Assembly: GCA_022824205.1 (NCBI GenBank)
Contig: JAJEAI010000130.1
Coordinates: forward strand, 19,017-83,016
Direction of reading: 5' to 3'
Length of the DNA: 64,000 bases
Source: Candidatus Binatia bacterium
GTDB taxonomy: Bacteria > Desulfobacterota > Binatia > UBA9968 > JAJDTQ01
Below, piece by piece: positions 10,287 to 19,840 of this stretch (the first letter of the stretch is position 1; each line of letters starts with the position of its first letter). Under the pieces are notes generated by a model. The model had not been told where the DNA came from. It saw only the letters and a program-made list of their open reading frames with translations, and did no database searches. The position numbers were made by a program, and so were the translations under genes.

Positions 10287-11513
10287 CTACTCCTCCACCT
10301 CTTCCACCCGGCAGACGGCGCGCCCCGCGGCGAAGTCCACGCGTACCTGCTGGCCCCTGCGCAGGGCCGCGGCGTCCTTGACGATGCGCCCGCCCGGAAC
10401 GTCGTACACGATGCTGTAACCGCGCCGCAGCACCGCCAGCGGCCCGACGCTGTCCAGACGCCCGGCGAGATGACCCAGGCGCTCCCGCAGGCGCACCACC
10501 GCGTCCTGGTGGCGCCGCCACAGCCGCAGCGACAGCTCGTCCAGGCGCATCTGTCCCTGCCGCAGCCCCCGGCCGGGATCGGCCAGCCGGCGCCCCCAGT
10601 GCCGCAGGCCATCGCGCCGCCGTTCCACGTGGCTCTCGGCGCCGCGCCGCAGCCGGCGCGCCCACAGCGCGACGCGCTCGTCCAGCTCGCGCCGGCGGGG
10701 AAGGACCATCTCGGCCGCGGCCGTGGGGGTGGCCGCGCGCTGGTCGGCCACGAAGTCCGCGATGGTCACGTCGATCTCGTGGCCCACCGCGGACACGATC
10801 GGCGTGCGCGCCGCGGCGATGGCCCGCGCCACCGCCTCCTCGTTGAACGCCCACAGGTCCTCCAGCGAGCCGCCGCCGCGCCCCACGATCATGACGTCGG
10901 CCACGCCGGATTCGTCCAGTTCCCGAATCCCCCGGGCTATCTCCGTGGCGGCACCCTGGCCCTGCACCTTCACCGGCCGGATGACCACGCGCCGCTCCGG
11001 GAACCGTTCGCCGATGATGCTCAGCATGTCGCGCACCGCCGCGCCCTGGAGCGAGGTGACGATGCCGATGGCGCGAGGCAGGAACGGCAGCGGCTTCTTC
11101 CGCTCGCTCTCGAACAGTCCTTCCTGCCAGAGGCGCTTCTTCAACTGCTCGAAGGCCACGGCCAGCGCTCCCTTGCCGCGCGCCTCCACCTCCACGGCAT
11201 AGAACTGAAGCGCGCCGCGCACCGTGTACAGACCGACCCGGCCGGAGCAGACCACATCCATGCCGTCTTCCAGGCGGAAGCGTAGCCGCTCGGCGTTGCG
11301 GCGGAACAGCACCGCCGCGATCTGCGCGTCGGAGTCCTTGAGCGTGAAGTAGACGTGTCCCGACGGGGCGAAGCGTACGTTGGACAACTCGCCGGCCACC
11401 CACAAGGCATCGAGACCGGTCTCCAGTCGGTCCCGGACGATCTCGTTGAGTTGGCTGACCGTGACGACCGCTGGCGCCTGGGCCGCGGAAGGCGCGTGAA
11501 AGGGTCGGGACAT
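10287..11513 (-). CDS. xseA: Exodeoxyribonuclease VII large subunit
   Basis: XseA is the catalytic subunit of exonuclease VII. The 408-residue protein has an N-terminal OB domain (LWVAGELSNVRFAPSGHVYFTLKD), then the catalytic domain with PRAIGIVTS, the glycine-rich DVMIVGRGGGSLEDLWAFN, and AVGHEIDVTIADFVAD, followed by a coiled-coil region and a short acidic tail. ATG 11513 gives the usual N-terminus. It lies 13 bases after ctpA and precedes xseB in the same run. Confidence 0.95.
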   Translation of the reverse strand: MSRPFHAPSAAQAPAVVTVSQLNEIVRDRLETGLDALWVAGELSNVRFAPSGHVYFTLKDSDAQIAAVLFRRNAERLRFRLEDGMDVVCSGRVGLYTVRGALQFYAVEVEARGKGALAVAFEQLKKRLWQEGLFESERKKPLPFLPRAIGIVTSLQGAAVRDMLSIIGERFPERRVVIRPVKVQGQGAATEIARGIRELDESGVADVMIVGRGGGSLEDLWAFNEEAVARAIAAARTPIVSAVGHEIDVTIADFVADQRAATPTAAAEMVLPRRRELDERVALWARRLRRGAESHVERRRDGLRHWGRRLADPGRGLRQGQMRLDELSLRLWRRHQDAVVRLRERLGHLAGRLDSVGPLAVLRRGYSIVYDVPGGRIVKDAAALRRGQQVRVDFAAGRAVCRVEEVEE

Positions 11514-11526
11514 CACCGCGCGCGGC

Positions 11527-12825
11527 TCAGGTCTTTTCCTTGGCCGAGCCCTCCAGGCCACGGAACATTTCCCAACCCTTGAGCAGTTCCAGTGCCCGGG
11601 CGATCTCGGGGTCGTTCCTGAGCCGCCGCGCCAGCGCGTCGGTCTCGTCCGGCGCCGCCACCGACCCGCCGGCCTCCGACTCCGCTGCCTCGCCCGCGGC
11701 GGAAGTCTCGGCGACCGCCCCGGCCTTGGGATCCATGACGATGTCCGGCTTGATGCCGACCTCGTGGATCGACCGGCCCTTGGGCGTGAAGTACCGCGCG
11801 GTGGTCAAGCGCAGGGCCGAGCGGTCGTCGAGCGGCAGGATGGTCTGCACCGACCCCTTCCCGAAAGTCTGCGTACCCAGGATCAGCGCGCGCTTGTGGT
11901 CCTGCAGCGCCCCGGCGACGATTTCCGACGCGCTGGCGCTGCCGCCGTTCACCAGCACCACCACGGGGAAGTCGGTCCGGGACCCGTCACGGGTGGCGGA
12001 GAACTTCTGCTTGTTCTCGCTCACGCGCCCTTCCGTGTAGACGATCAGGCCGGAGTCGAGGAACAGGTCCGCGACTCCGATCGCCTGGTTCAGCAGTCCT
12101 CCAGGGTTGTTGCGCAGGTCGAGCACCACGCCCTTGTAGGAGCCGGCCTCGCTCTGGTGTTTGGCCATGGCTTCGATGAGGTTGTTGCTGGTGCGGTCCT
12201 GAAACTGCGCGATGCGCATGTAGAGAAACCCCGGTTCAAGCACGGCGGCACGCACGCTGGAGATCTCGATCACGGCTCGCACCAGGGTGAACGTGAGCAG
12301 CTTGTCCTGGCCTTTCCTCCGGATCAGCAGCTTGACGCTGGAGTCCTTGGGTCCCCGCAGCCGCTTGACGGCCTCGGTCAGGGTCATGTCCTCGGTGGCC
12401 TCGTCGTCGATGCCGACGATCTGATCGCCCGGCTGCAGGCCGGCGCGTGCCGCGGGCGTGTCCTCGATGGGCGACACCACGGTGAGGAGCCCGTTGCGCA
12501 CGGTGATTTCCACGCCCAGACCGCCGAAACGCCCTTCGGTCTCGGTCTGAAGCGTGCGGTAGGACTCCTCGGTCAGATAGCCGCTGTGGGGATCCAGTGA
12601 TTCCAGCATGCCCTTGATGGCGCCGTCGACGAGCTTCTCCGTCTCGACATCCTCCACGTAGTTCCTCTGCACGATGGCGAGGATGTTCGCGAAGTTCTCC
12701 AGGCTCCGGTAAGCGGCGGAGTCCACCGCCGAGACCCGCGGCACGACCAGTCCGCCCGCGAACAGGACCCAGCCCAAGGCCCAGAACCACCCGGACACGC
12801 GGCGCTTTCGATTCCACAGCTTCAT
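11527..12825 (-). CDS. ctpA: C-terminal processing peptidase (S41)
   Basis: This 432-residue periplasmic serine protease cuts at protein C-termini; relatives control peptidoglycan hydrolases and photosystem or envelope proteins. A signal anchor covers about residues 12-33. A PDZ domain follows at roughly 100-185 (GGLGVEITVRNGLLTVVSP, ARAGLQPGDQIVGID). The S41 domain has DLRNNPGGLL and the catalytic Ser298 in GGSASASE with Lys323 in TFGKGS; the 25-residue spacing equals that of known Ctp enzymes. A low-complexity acidic segment lies near 370-395. It sits directly after the EnvC-like gene, so a link to cell-wall hydrolase control is plausible. Confidence 0.93.
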   Translation of the reverse strand: MKLWNRKRRVSGWFWALGWVLFAGGLVVPRVSAVDSAAYRSLENFANILAIVQRNYVEDVETEKLVDGAIKGMLESLDPHSGYLTEESYRTLQTETEGRFGGLGVEITVRNGLLTVVSPIEDTPAARAGLQPGDQIVGIDDEATEDMTLTEAVKRLRGPKDSSVKLLIRRKGQDKLLTFTLVRAVIEISSVRAAVLEPGFLYMRIAQFQDRTSNNLIEAMAKHQSEAGSYKGVVLDLRNNPGGLLNQAIGVADLFLDSGLIVYTEGRVSENKQKFSATRDGSRTDFPVVVLVNGGSASASEIVAGALQDHKRALILGTQTFGKGSVQTILPLDDRSALRLTTARYFTPKGRSIHEVGIKPDIVMDPKAGAVAETSAAGEAAESEAGGSVAAPDETDALARRLRNDPEIARALELLKGWEMFRGLEGSAKEKT

Positions 12826-12852
12826 CGTATGGTCTCCTCCGATCGACTCCGG

Positions 12853-14058
12853 TCATTCCTTTCCGCTGGCCAGCGCACGCGCACGCCGGAACCAGGGCAG
12901 CGGGTCCACCGGCTTGCCGTTCCTGCGCATCTCGAAATAGAGGCGCGACCGGCCGGACGAAGGGTCGTCCCCCAGCCGTGCGATCCGCTCCCCCCGCTCC
13001 ACACGATCACCCACGGACTTGGCAAACTCGGAGAGGTGCCCGTACACCGTGTAATAGCGCTTTCCGTGGTCGAGGATAAGCATCTTTCCATAACCCGGCA
13101 AGCGACCCGCGAACAGGACCCGGCCGCGCTCCACCGCCCGGATCCCGGCCCCCGCCGGCGCGGCGATGTCGATGCCGGGCCGGTGTACGTCGACGTCGAG
13201 ATCCGGGTGCTTGTGAATGCCGAACCCGCTGACGATCTTGCCCGGCACGGGCAGCTCGAGACCTCGGGAGACGGCGCCGGCCACGGCGCTGGCGGCGGCA
13301 CCGGAGGCGGCCGCGCGGCCCGCCTCCGAACCGCGGATGATGCCTTCCAGGCGGCCGGCGGCTTGCCGCAGTTCCCGCAACGCGCGACCGCGGAGCTCGC
13401 GCTCCCGGCGCAGGGTCCGCAGCGTCGCTTGCTTGCGCGCCCGCTCCTCTCTCAGCTCATTGCGCACGCGCGCCACCTCGTCGCGCTCGCGCGCCAGCGC
13501 CCGGCGCCGGGCCTCCACCGTTCCGCGCAGCTCCCGGCTCCGGCGAACGTGGTCCGAGAGCCGCTGGATCAGCGCCTGGTCCCGGCCCAGCACCGTCTCC
13601 AGCAGACGCTTGTGCCGCATCAGTTCCGCCAGCGACAACTCGCCGTTGAGCAGCATGAAGGGCGTTCCCGACCTCTGCCACTTGTAGAGCGCCCGCGCCC
13701 GCTTGACCAGCGCCCGGCGCCCCTGATCCAGCGCCGCCGCGGCGTCGTCCGCCGCCCGTACGGCCTCCTCCACCTCGCGCTCGCGCCGCTTGAGGCGCGC
13801 GTTCAGCGTCCCGAGCCGGCGCGTCCGGCGGTCCAGGGCCGTTTGAAGCTCGTCGAGCACCTCCAGCACCGACGCCTCCCCGCGCCGGACCCTGTCGAGG
13901 GCGGCCCGACCCTCGGCGATGCGCTCCTTCAAATCCGCCAGCTCGCCGCCCTCCTGCGCCCGGATTGGCGCGGGGGAGGCCAGGCACAGGCACAGGCCAG
14001 CGGCGGCAGCGGCGCGGCCGGCCATGCGGAGAGCATTCGTGGAACGCGACAGGAACAT
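12853..14058 (-). CDS. EnvC-like murein hydrolase activator (degenerate LytM/M23 domain)
   Basis: EnvC proteins are recruited by FtsEX and switch on amidases at division. This 401-residue protein has a signal peptide (about 1-34), a very long coiled coil (about 38-245) and a C-terminal LytM/M23 domain (about 262-390). The metal site is degenerate: the usual HxGID histidine is Arg293 in RPGID, and the usual HLHFE motif reads RLYFE (Arg372, Tyr374). That argues for an activator and not a peptidase, as known for EnvC. ATG 14058 precedes the signal peptide. It lies 20 bases after ftsX and 27 before ctpA. Confidence 0.87.
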   Translation of the reverse strand: MFLSRSTNALRMAGRAAAAAGLCLCLASPAPIRAQEGGELADLKERIAEGRAALDRVRRGEASVLEVLDELQTALDRRTRRLGTLNARLKRREREVEEAVRAADDAAAALDQGRRALVKRARALYKWQRSGTPFMLLNGELSLAELMRHKRLLETVLGRDQALIQRLSDHVRRSRELRGTVEARRRALARERDEVARVRNELREERARKQATLRTLRRERELRGRALRELRQAAGRLEGIIRGSEAGRAAASGAAASAVAGAVSRGLELPVPGKIVSGFGIHKHPDLDVDVHRPGIDIAAPAGAGIRAVERGRVLFAGRLPGYGKMLILDHGKRYYTVYGHLSEFAKSVGDRVERGERIARLGDDPSSGRSRLYFEMRRNGKPVDPLPWFRRARALASGKE

Positions 14059-14078
14059 GCGCCTTCGGGACACCGATG

Positions 14079-14975
14079 TCAGGCCAGGAAACGCCTCACC
14101 GACAGCACGCTGCCCGCCGTCCCCAGAAGCCACCCCAGGACAAGCAACTCCCCACACTGCCATGTGTTCAGGAACGTAAGCTGGGCACCGGCCGCCAGAG
14201 ACCCGAACGGCGCCAGCAACTCCGCGCCGAGGAACGAGAACGCCGCCCGCAAAAGGCCCAGGGCGAGGGCGGCGCCCGCCAGTCCCTGAATCATGCCCTC
14301 GATGATGAAGGGAGCCCTGATCAATCCCGTGCCGGCCCCAACCAGTTGCATGATCTCGATCTCGTCCCGGCGCGCCACGATGGCCAGCTTGATGGTGCTG
14401 CCCACGATGAGAAAGGCCACGAGGAAGAGGACTCCGCCCAGCACCCACTTGAGCCACTCCATGCCCATGAGCAGGAGCCGCAGCCTTTCCAGCCAGGCTT
14501 CCGGATACTCCACCTCCTGGACCCCCTCCAGGGCCGCCACGCGTTCCACCAGCCCCGCGATGGCGTCACGCGAGCGGTAGCCGTCGTACAACTCCAGCTC
14601 CAGGGACGCTGGCAGCATCGTCGGATCGAGCCCCTCCAGGATTCCCGACTGCGAACCCAGCGCGCTCTTGAAGTCCTCCCACGCGCGCTCCCTGGAGACA
14701 TAGCGCGCGGCGCGTACCTCCGGATAGCGTTCCATGCGCATCCGCAGGCCTGTCGCCGCCGCCCTGTCCACGTTGCCGTCCACATAGACGAACACGTGGA
14801 TCTCTTGGCCCCACCCTCGGACCAGTTGGCCGACGTTCTCCTGGATCAGCAGGAACCCGCCGAACACCAGCAGGGTCATGGCCATCACGCCGGCGGTCAA
14901 CAAGTGCGTCCACAAAAGCTCCCGCAGGCTCCGCGCCACGCGGCCGGCGACGAATGCGACGTGGGCGAGCTTCAT
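14079..14975 (-). CDS. ftsX: Cell division protein FtsX
   Basis: FtsX is the membrane partner of FtsE; the pair passes a division signal to periplasmic murein hydrolase activators. The 298-residue protein has the expected layout: a cytoplasmic start, one membrane helix (about 25-47), a periplasmic domain (about 50-170), then three helices near 180-205, 225-250 and 275-295. The NIEIMQLVGA-type motif appears as DEIEIMQLVGAG after the second helix. It overlaps ftsE by ATGA, as in most genomes. Confidence 0.94.
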   Translation of the reverse strand: MKLAHVAFVAGRVARSLRELLWTHLLTAGVMAMTLLVFGGFLLIQENVGQLVRGWGQEIHVFVYVDGNVDRAAATGLRMRMERYPEVRAARYVSRERAWEDFKSALGSQSGILEGLDPTMLPASLELELYDGYRSRDAIAGLVERVAALEGVQEVEYPEAWLERLRLLLMGMEWLKWVLGGVLFLVAFLIVGSTIKLAIVARRDEIEIMQLVGAGTGLIRAPFIIEGMIQGLAGAALALGLLRAAFSFLGAELLAPFGSLAAGAQLTFLNTWQCGELLVLGWLLGTAGSVLSVRRFLA

Positions 14976-15664
14976 GTCGCCGAGGCCGCCGGTTCCAGGT
15001 CCTCGCGCCGCAACAGCCGTCCCTGGTGCATCAGCAGGACCCGGCCGTCGAAGCTGCGCAACAGACGCGGATCGTGGGTCGCGATGAGCACGGTGGTGCC
15101 TTCCTCGTTGATGCGCGCGAAGAGGCGCAGGCTCTCGGCGGCCCTCTCGGGGTCCAGGTTCCCGGTGGGCTCGTCCGCCAGCACGATCTCGGGTTCGTTC
15201 ACCAGCGCGCGCGCGATGGCCACCCGCTGCTGTTCACCGCCCGACAGGGCCGGCGGCAACACGCCGTACTTGTCCTTCAGGCCGAGCTCGGACAGTAGCC
15301 GGAAGCCCCGGCGCCGGCTCTGGCGCCAGGGAACGCCGACGACGTCCGCGGCCAGAGAAACGTTCTCCAGCGCGGTCATGTGGGGTATGAGCTTGAAGTC
15401 CTGGAAAACGAGCCCCAGCTTCCTCCGGTAGGCCGCCAGTCCCGCGCCCTTGAGGCGCGTGACGTTGCGTCCATCCACGAGGATCTGGCCCTCGGAGGCC
15501 TGCTCGGAACGGAACAGCAACCGCAGCAGCGTGGTCTTTCCGGCGCCGCTCGGACCGCACAAGAACAGGAACTCGCCCGCCTCCACCTGGAACGTGACGT
15601 CTTTCACCCCGGCGTAGTCCGGGGGATAGACCTTGGAGACGCTGTGGAGCTGAATCATGGACAT
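14972..15664 (-). CDS. ftsE: Cell division ATP-binding protein FtsE
   Basis: FtsE is the ABC-type ATPase of the FtsEX complex. The 230-residue protein has Walker A GPSGAGKTT, signature LSGGEQQRVAIARAL, Walker B VLADEPTGNLD and the switch histidine in LIATHDPRLL. The start at ATG 15664 is favoured by AGGA nine bases upstream; ATG 15658 is an alternative that drops two residues. It heads the minus-strand run ftsE-ftsX-envC-like-ctpA-xseA-xseB-tlyA. Confidence 0.94.
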   Translation of the reverse strand: MSMIQLHSVSKVYPPDYAGVKDVTFQVEAGEFLFLCGPSGAGKTTLLRLLFRSEQASEGQILVDGRNVTRLKGAGLAAYRRKLGLVFQDFKLIPHMTALENVSLAADVVGVPWRQSRRRGFRLLSELGLKDKYGVLPPALSGGEQQRVAIARALVNEPEIVLADEPTGNLDPERAAESLRLFARINEEGTTVLIATHDPRLLRSFDGRVLLMHQGRLLRREDLEPAASAT

Positions 15665-15707
15665 CGGGGAAGATCCTGGAAATGCCCCGGAAACCACGAA
15701 ATCCACC

Positions 15708-15737
15708 TTGACATCCCCGTTGAACGGCTGATAACGT
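15708..15737 (+). promoter_or_regulatory. Candidate promoter for the radical SAM gene
   Basis: A perfect -35 box TTGACA (15708-15713) is followed after 18 bases by TAACGT, a poor -10. It points at the gene starting at 15854, leaving a leader of about 110 bases. The weak -10 keeps confidence low. Confidence 0.33.
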
Positions 15738-15853
15738 GGCGGAAATACGTTCTATTGTCCATTCCCAGACTCTCTCACGCAGGTTACCACTAAACCGGTT
15801 CAGGAACAAAAAGGAAACCACGGAGTCACCTGCCGCACTAGGAATTGCACGCC

Positions 15854-17878
15854 ATGAAGATCCTGTTCGTCAATCCGCGCTTCCCGAACTCACTGTGGCG
15901 CCTGACCGGCATTACCGACATCCTGCCGCAGCGTTGTGCACAGACCCCGTTGGGCCTCCTCACCGTGGCCGCGCTGACGCCGCCGGACTTCGACGTCGAG
16001 CTGCGGGACGAGAACGTCCGGCCGCTCCATTTCGACACCGACGCCGACGTCGTGGCCATCGCGTGCTGGAACATCCAGTACAACCGCGCCCGGCACATCG
16101 CCCAGGCGTTCCGGAAGCAGGGCAAGACGGTGGTGGTGGGCGGCCCCTACCCTTCGCTGTGCCCGGAGCGCTTCACCGACGGGCTCTTCGACGTGGTCTT
16201 CGACGGCGAGGTGGAGATCACCTGGCCGCGGTTCTGCGACGACCTCCGCGCCGGCAGCTACAACTCCCTCTACAAGCAGGAGGGCAACGTCGACATCACG
16301 CTGTCGCCGGTGCCGCGAGTCGATCTCGCCTCCCGCGACGACTACCTGTACTACTTCCTGCAGACCACCCGGGGCTGTCCTTTCAAGTGCGAGTTCTGCG
16401 ACATCATCATCACCGACGGACGTGTGCCGCGCACCAAGAGCGTGGACCACGTGATCCGGGAGATCGAAGCCGTCGAGGCCGTGGGCGGTCAGCACATCAG
16501 CTTCTCCGACGCCAACCTCATAGGCAACATGCGCTACGCCGAGGGGCTGCTCGAGGCCGTGGCGGAATTCGGCCGCGCCAAGGGCTACCCCATCAACTTC
16601 TCCGGCGAGATGACCATCAACGTGGCGGAGAAGCCCAAGCTGCTGCAGTTGCTGCACGACGCCAACTTCACCAGCATGTTCCTGGGCATCGAGTCGCCGC
16701 GGGTGGCGAGCCTCACGGAGACGCAGAAACGGCAGAACACCACCAGCCCGCTGATGGACAGCATCCGCAAGATCCAGTCCCACAACATGGCGATCCTGGC
16801 GGGCATGATCGTCGGCTTCGACAACGACGACAAGGACATCTTCCGGGAACAGTTCGACTTCCTGCAGGAGGCCGGCATCGCCTTCACCACCAGCGGCGTG
16901 CTCACGGCCATCGAGAAGACGCCGCTCTACGAGCGCATGGAGAAGGAAGGCCGGCTGATCCCCTACGACTCCGCGCAGATGATGGGGCACGGCTCCGCCG
17001 ACCTGAACTTCGTTCCCAAGCTGATGAGCATCGAGGAGGTGCAGCAGGGCTACAACTGGCTCATCCGGAGCCTCTACAAGTACGAGAACTACGGCGCGCG
17101 CCTGGTCAAGGGGATCGAGCACTTCCGGCCCGAGTACACGCGCCACGGACGCGGCAACAAGGTGGACCGCGAAGTCCTCGGCATCCTCGCCAAGGCGATC
17201 CGCCACTACGTCTTCACCACCGACCACGCGCGCCGGCGCTTCTTCCTCAAGACCCTGCGCCAGATCATGTGGCCGCACCCCAACTTCGAAAAACTCGACT
17301 ACGCCATCAGCTACATGATCTCGGAGAAGCACTTCCACGACTACGTCAACAAGACCCACGGCGATCCCGAAGCGGTGGCGGCCACGCCCTTCGCCGAGAG
17401 CGTGACGGCGGAGCACACCTGGGGCGAACTGAGCAAGGACTACCTCCGCAAGCTGCGGCGCGAGCTTTACCCGGGCGCGCGCTGGCGCTGGATGCGGCGG
17501 CGGCTCTGCAAAGCCGTGGCCGTACCCGAGGCGTTCCTCAAGGACCAGGTGGGCCAGCGACTCAGCAACTTCCTGTCGGACCTCGACATCGACGTGGTGC
17601 CGGTGGCAAGCGCCGCCCTGTCACGCATCCAGGACAAGGCCGACGTGCTGGTGCTGCCGATCCTCAACAAGGTTCTCGCGGGACGCGAGGAACTGCAGCA
17701 GGTGGTGGAGCATCTGAACGAGGAGTCCCAGAAGGAAATCCGCCGCTTCCCCAAGGTCGTCCACTTCCCCATGGACCAGGGAGACGGCGCGGCCCTCGAA
17801 GCCTTCGCCCGCATCGGCCTGATGTACACGAACCGCGTGGAACGGCTCCAGCGGGCCTACGTCAAGGCGTTCCAGTAG
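15854..17878 (+). CDS. B12-binding radical SAM protein (DUF4070 type)
   Basis: The 674-residue protein has an N-terminal B12-binding domain (about 1-140, beginning MKILFVNPRFP), a radical SAM domain with the iron-sulphur motif CPFKCEFC (Cys175, Cys179, Cys182) and a long C-terminal region of the DUF4070 type. The same layout is seen in HpnP, the hopanoid C-2 methylase, but relatives are many and often unassigned, so methylation of an unknown substrate is the safest reading. The segments QTTRGCPFKCEF and FSDANLIGN are typical. ATG 15854 is preferred over TTG 15845. The gene is monocistronic, and no hopanoid genes are near. Confidence 0.82.
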   Translation: MKILFVNPRFPNSLWRLTGITDILPQRCAQTPLGLLTVAALTPPDFDVELRDENVRPLHFDTDADVVAIACWNIQYNRARHIAQAFRKQGKTVVVGGPYPSLCPERFTDGLFDVVFDGEVEITWPRFCDDLRAGSYNSLYKQEGNVDITLSPVPRVDLASRDDYLYYFLQTTRGCPFKCEFCDIIITDGRVPRTKSVDHVIREIEAVEAVGGQHISFSDANLIGNMRYAEGLLEAVAEFGRAKGYPINFSGEMTINVAEKPKLLQLLHDANFTSMFLGIESPRVASLTETQKRQNTTSPLMDSIRKIQSHNMAILAGMIVGFDNDDKDIFREQFDFLQEAGIAFTTSGVLTAIEKTPLYERMEKEGRLIPYDSAQMMGHGSADLNFVPKLMSIEEVQQGYNWLIRSLYKYENYGARLVKGIEHFRPEYTRHGRGNKVDREVLGILAKAIRHYVFTTDHARRRFFLKTLRQIMWPHPNFEKLDYAISYMISEKHFHDYVNKTHGDPEAVAATPFAESVTAEHTWGELSKDYLRKLRRELYPGARWRWMRRRLCKAVAVPEAFLKDQVGQRLSNFLSDLDIDVVPVASAALSRIQDKADVLVLPILNKVLAGREELQQVVEHLNEESQKEIRRFPKVVHFPMDQGDGAALEAFARIGLMYTNRVERLQRAYVKAFQ

Positions 17879-17927
17879 ACGGAGACCACCCGCTTTCCCG
17901 GTGTCGTTGAGGCGCGGGGCTGATCCG

Positions 17928-18926
17928 TCAGGGCCCGTGCAGCGTGCCGTTAAGCGCCACTTCGTGCCCCAGCCCGAGGATCCAGGCCTCCTCTGTCTCG
18001 ATGACGCCGCGCTGAACCGGCGTGAGCCACGACGCGCCGCCGAAGAGCGGCGCCAGTCCCCCGTCCGCATCCAGCCGCGCGAAGGCCTCCGCGTTCACCC
18101 GGACTTGCGCACAATCGAGGATTTCACCGTCGCGTCTACGCTCGCCGATCTGTTCCCTGAGCAGGGAGGGATACACTTCAGCGATCACCGCGGGCGCCGC
18201 CGGCGTCCGGAGACCCGTTTGAAACGGCCAGACCGCCGCACGACCGGCGATGCTCGAGTCCGCGACCAGCCGCCTCAGAGCGGGCAAACCGAGCAGGACC
18301 TGGGAGCCGACGGAGCCGGCGTAAGCCAGTTGCCAAACGGTCTTCGAACCCTTCGCGCATCGATCGGCGATGCGGCGTTCCGGCGGCTGGCACGCCCTTC
18401 CGGTACGCTCCGATTCCTTCACCGGGATGGACGGAAAGGGCCATTTGCCGGGGCGGCCCCAGCACGGACCGCAACCCGGATAGGCTGCGTTGATCTCGGC
18501 CGCCACGTCGTAGCGTTTGTTCGTGTTGTCGGGTTGATCGTCGACGCGTTCCGCCAGCCAATCCCAAAGGGTGAGAGCACACGCCTTGCCGGTCAGACGC
18601 GCGGCGACACCTTCCGGATAGCCGAAGGGAAAATCGAATCCCACCATCACGCGCCGGCCCGAGTCCACTTCGTTCGCGACAAGACGCGCGAGGCGCCGCA
18701 GGGCGCAGTGGCGCGTACGTGCGTACTCGGGTTCGAGTACCGCAACGCGACCGCCGCCGACACGGGCGACGGCCCACCAGATCGCGTCCTTGGCGGGCTC
18801 GGCGGGGCTCGGCTTGGATCGCGCCGACCAGTCGACAATGACGTGGGTGTGGAAGAGCGGCGGCGGCTCGCGCGGAGCCGGCTTCAGGTTGTCCTCCGAA
18901 TCGGACACTCGGGAATCGAGTCCCAC
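17928..18926 (-). CDS. Conserved protein of unknown function (DUF429-like)
   Basis: The 332-residue protein begins with a strand reading HVIVDWSARS, followed by VMVGFDFPFGYP and later KTVWQLAYAGSVGSQVLLGLPAL and VIAEVYPSLL. The pattern (aspartates after core strands) suggests an RNase H-like fold of the DUF429 kind. From memory, close relatives in other Proteobacteria carry a doubtful molybdopterin-related label that I would not transfer. GTG 18926 is the likely start, with GAGGGCGG just upstream. It lies six bases after the SirB1-type gene and is probably cotranscribed with it. Confidence 0.6.
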   Translation of the reverse strand: MGLDSRVSDSEDNLKPAPREPPPLFHTHVIVDWSARSKPSPAEPAKDAIWWAVARVGGGRVAVLEPEYARTRHCALRRLARLVANEVDSGRRVMVGFDFPFGYPEGVAARLTGKACALTLWDWLAERVDDQPDNTNKRYDVAAEINAAYPGCGPCWGRPGKWPFPSIPVKESERTGRACQPPERRIADRCAKGSKTVWQLAYAGSVGSQVLLGLPALRRLVADSSIAGRAAVWPFQTGLRTPAAPAVIAEVYPSLLREQIGERRRDGEILDCAQVRVNAEAFARLDADGGLAPLFGGASWLTPVQRGVIETEEAWILGLGHEVALNGTLHGP

Positions 18927-18932
18927 CCGCCC

Positions 18933-19748
18933 TCAGTGCTTGCGGATGCGCTCGATCTGTTCGCGCACGGTGGCGGCGCTGCCGGAGTCCGGCGCCAGTT
19001 CCAGGAAACGCTCCAGGTCGTCCAGCGCGCCGGCGCCGTCCCGCAGGCGCAGCCGCAGCAGGCCGCGTTCGCGCACCTGCTCGGCGTCGTCGGGATTGAG
19101 GATCACCAGTTGCTCCACCGCCCGGAGGCAGCGGCTCAGGTCCTGGCGATTGGCGTAGATCAGCTTGATGTTGTTGAGCATGCGCTGGACGATGTGACGG
19201 GGGGACACGGCGGAACGGTATTCCGGCTGCACCTGCAACCGGCCGCCGTAAAGCTTGTCGAGCAGGCCCTGGAGGTCGGCGGGCGACAGGATATCGCCGC
19301 CGTGGAAGGGATCCACGAGGATCTCCTGACCATCGCATCGCGCCTTTGCCAGGAAGTGACCGGGGAAACCCACCCCTTCCACCTCGAGTCCGACGCGCCG
19401 GGCCACTTCCATGTAGAGCACCGACAGGGTGATGGGGATGCCGCGCTTGCGCGCCATGACCCGGTTGAGAAAGCTGTTCTCGGGATCGTAGTAGTCGTCC
19501 TCGTTGCCCTCGAAGCGTTCCTGCTTGAACAGCACGTAGTCGACGCACGCGAGGCGCCGGTAGGCGCTGTCGTCCGTGCCGGCCGCTTCGCTCACCCTCT
19601 CTGCGAGCCGGTCCAGGCGGCTCAGGTGCTCCTGGATGTCGAGGTCCGGATACTCGGGCAGAGCGATGGTCAGGGCCACGCGGGCCAAATCCATTTCGGG
19701 CGCGGACACCGCCTCGGCGAAAGCCTCGTACTTCGCGCTCTCGTCCAT
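18933..19748 (-). CDS. SirB1-type transglutaminase-like protein with TPR region
   Basis: The 271-residue protein matches the SirB1/YchA family: an N-terminal transglutaminase-like domain (about 30-170, with the segment NSFLNRVMARKRGIPITLSVLYMEVARRVGL) followed by TPR-like helices (about 180-270). The function of the family is not settled; the catalytic triad of transglutaminases is usually incomplete. ATG 19748 has GGAGGA five bases upstream. The gene is followed at once by the DUF429-like gene and preceded by the thiamine-diphosphate enzyme gene 92 bases away on the same strand. Confidence 0.85.
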   Translation of the reverse strand: MDESAKYEAFAEAVSAPEMDLARVALTIALPEYPDLDIQEHLSRLDRLAERVSEAAGTDDSAYRRLACVDYVLFKQERFEGNEDDYYDPENSFLNRVMARKRGIPITLSVLYMEVARRVGLEVEGVGFPGHFLAKARCDGQEILVDPFHGGDILSPADLQGLLDKLYGGRLQVQPEYRSAVSPRHIVQRMLNNIKLIYANRQDLSRCLRAVEQLVILNPDDAEQVRERGLLRLRLRDGAGALDDLERFLELAPDSGSAATVREQIERIRKH

Positions 19749-19840
19749 TTCTTCCTCCGGCGTGAAACCGCGCAACCCCCGCCGCGCGGAAAACGCCGCC
19801 GGCCCGCGGCGGGCCGGCGATGCCTCCGGACCGAACCCGT

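Noticed and set aside
15854..17878. Hopanoid C-2 methylase HpnP
   Set aside because: Domain layout agrees, but many unrelated B12-binding radical SAM proteins share it and no hopanoid genes are near.
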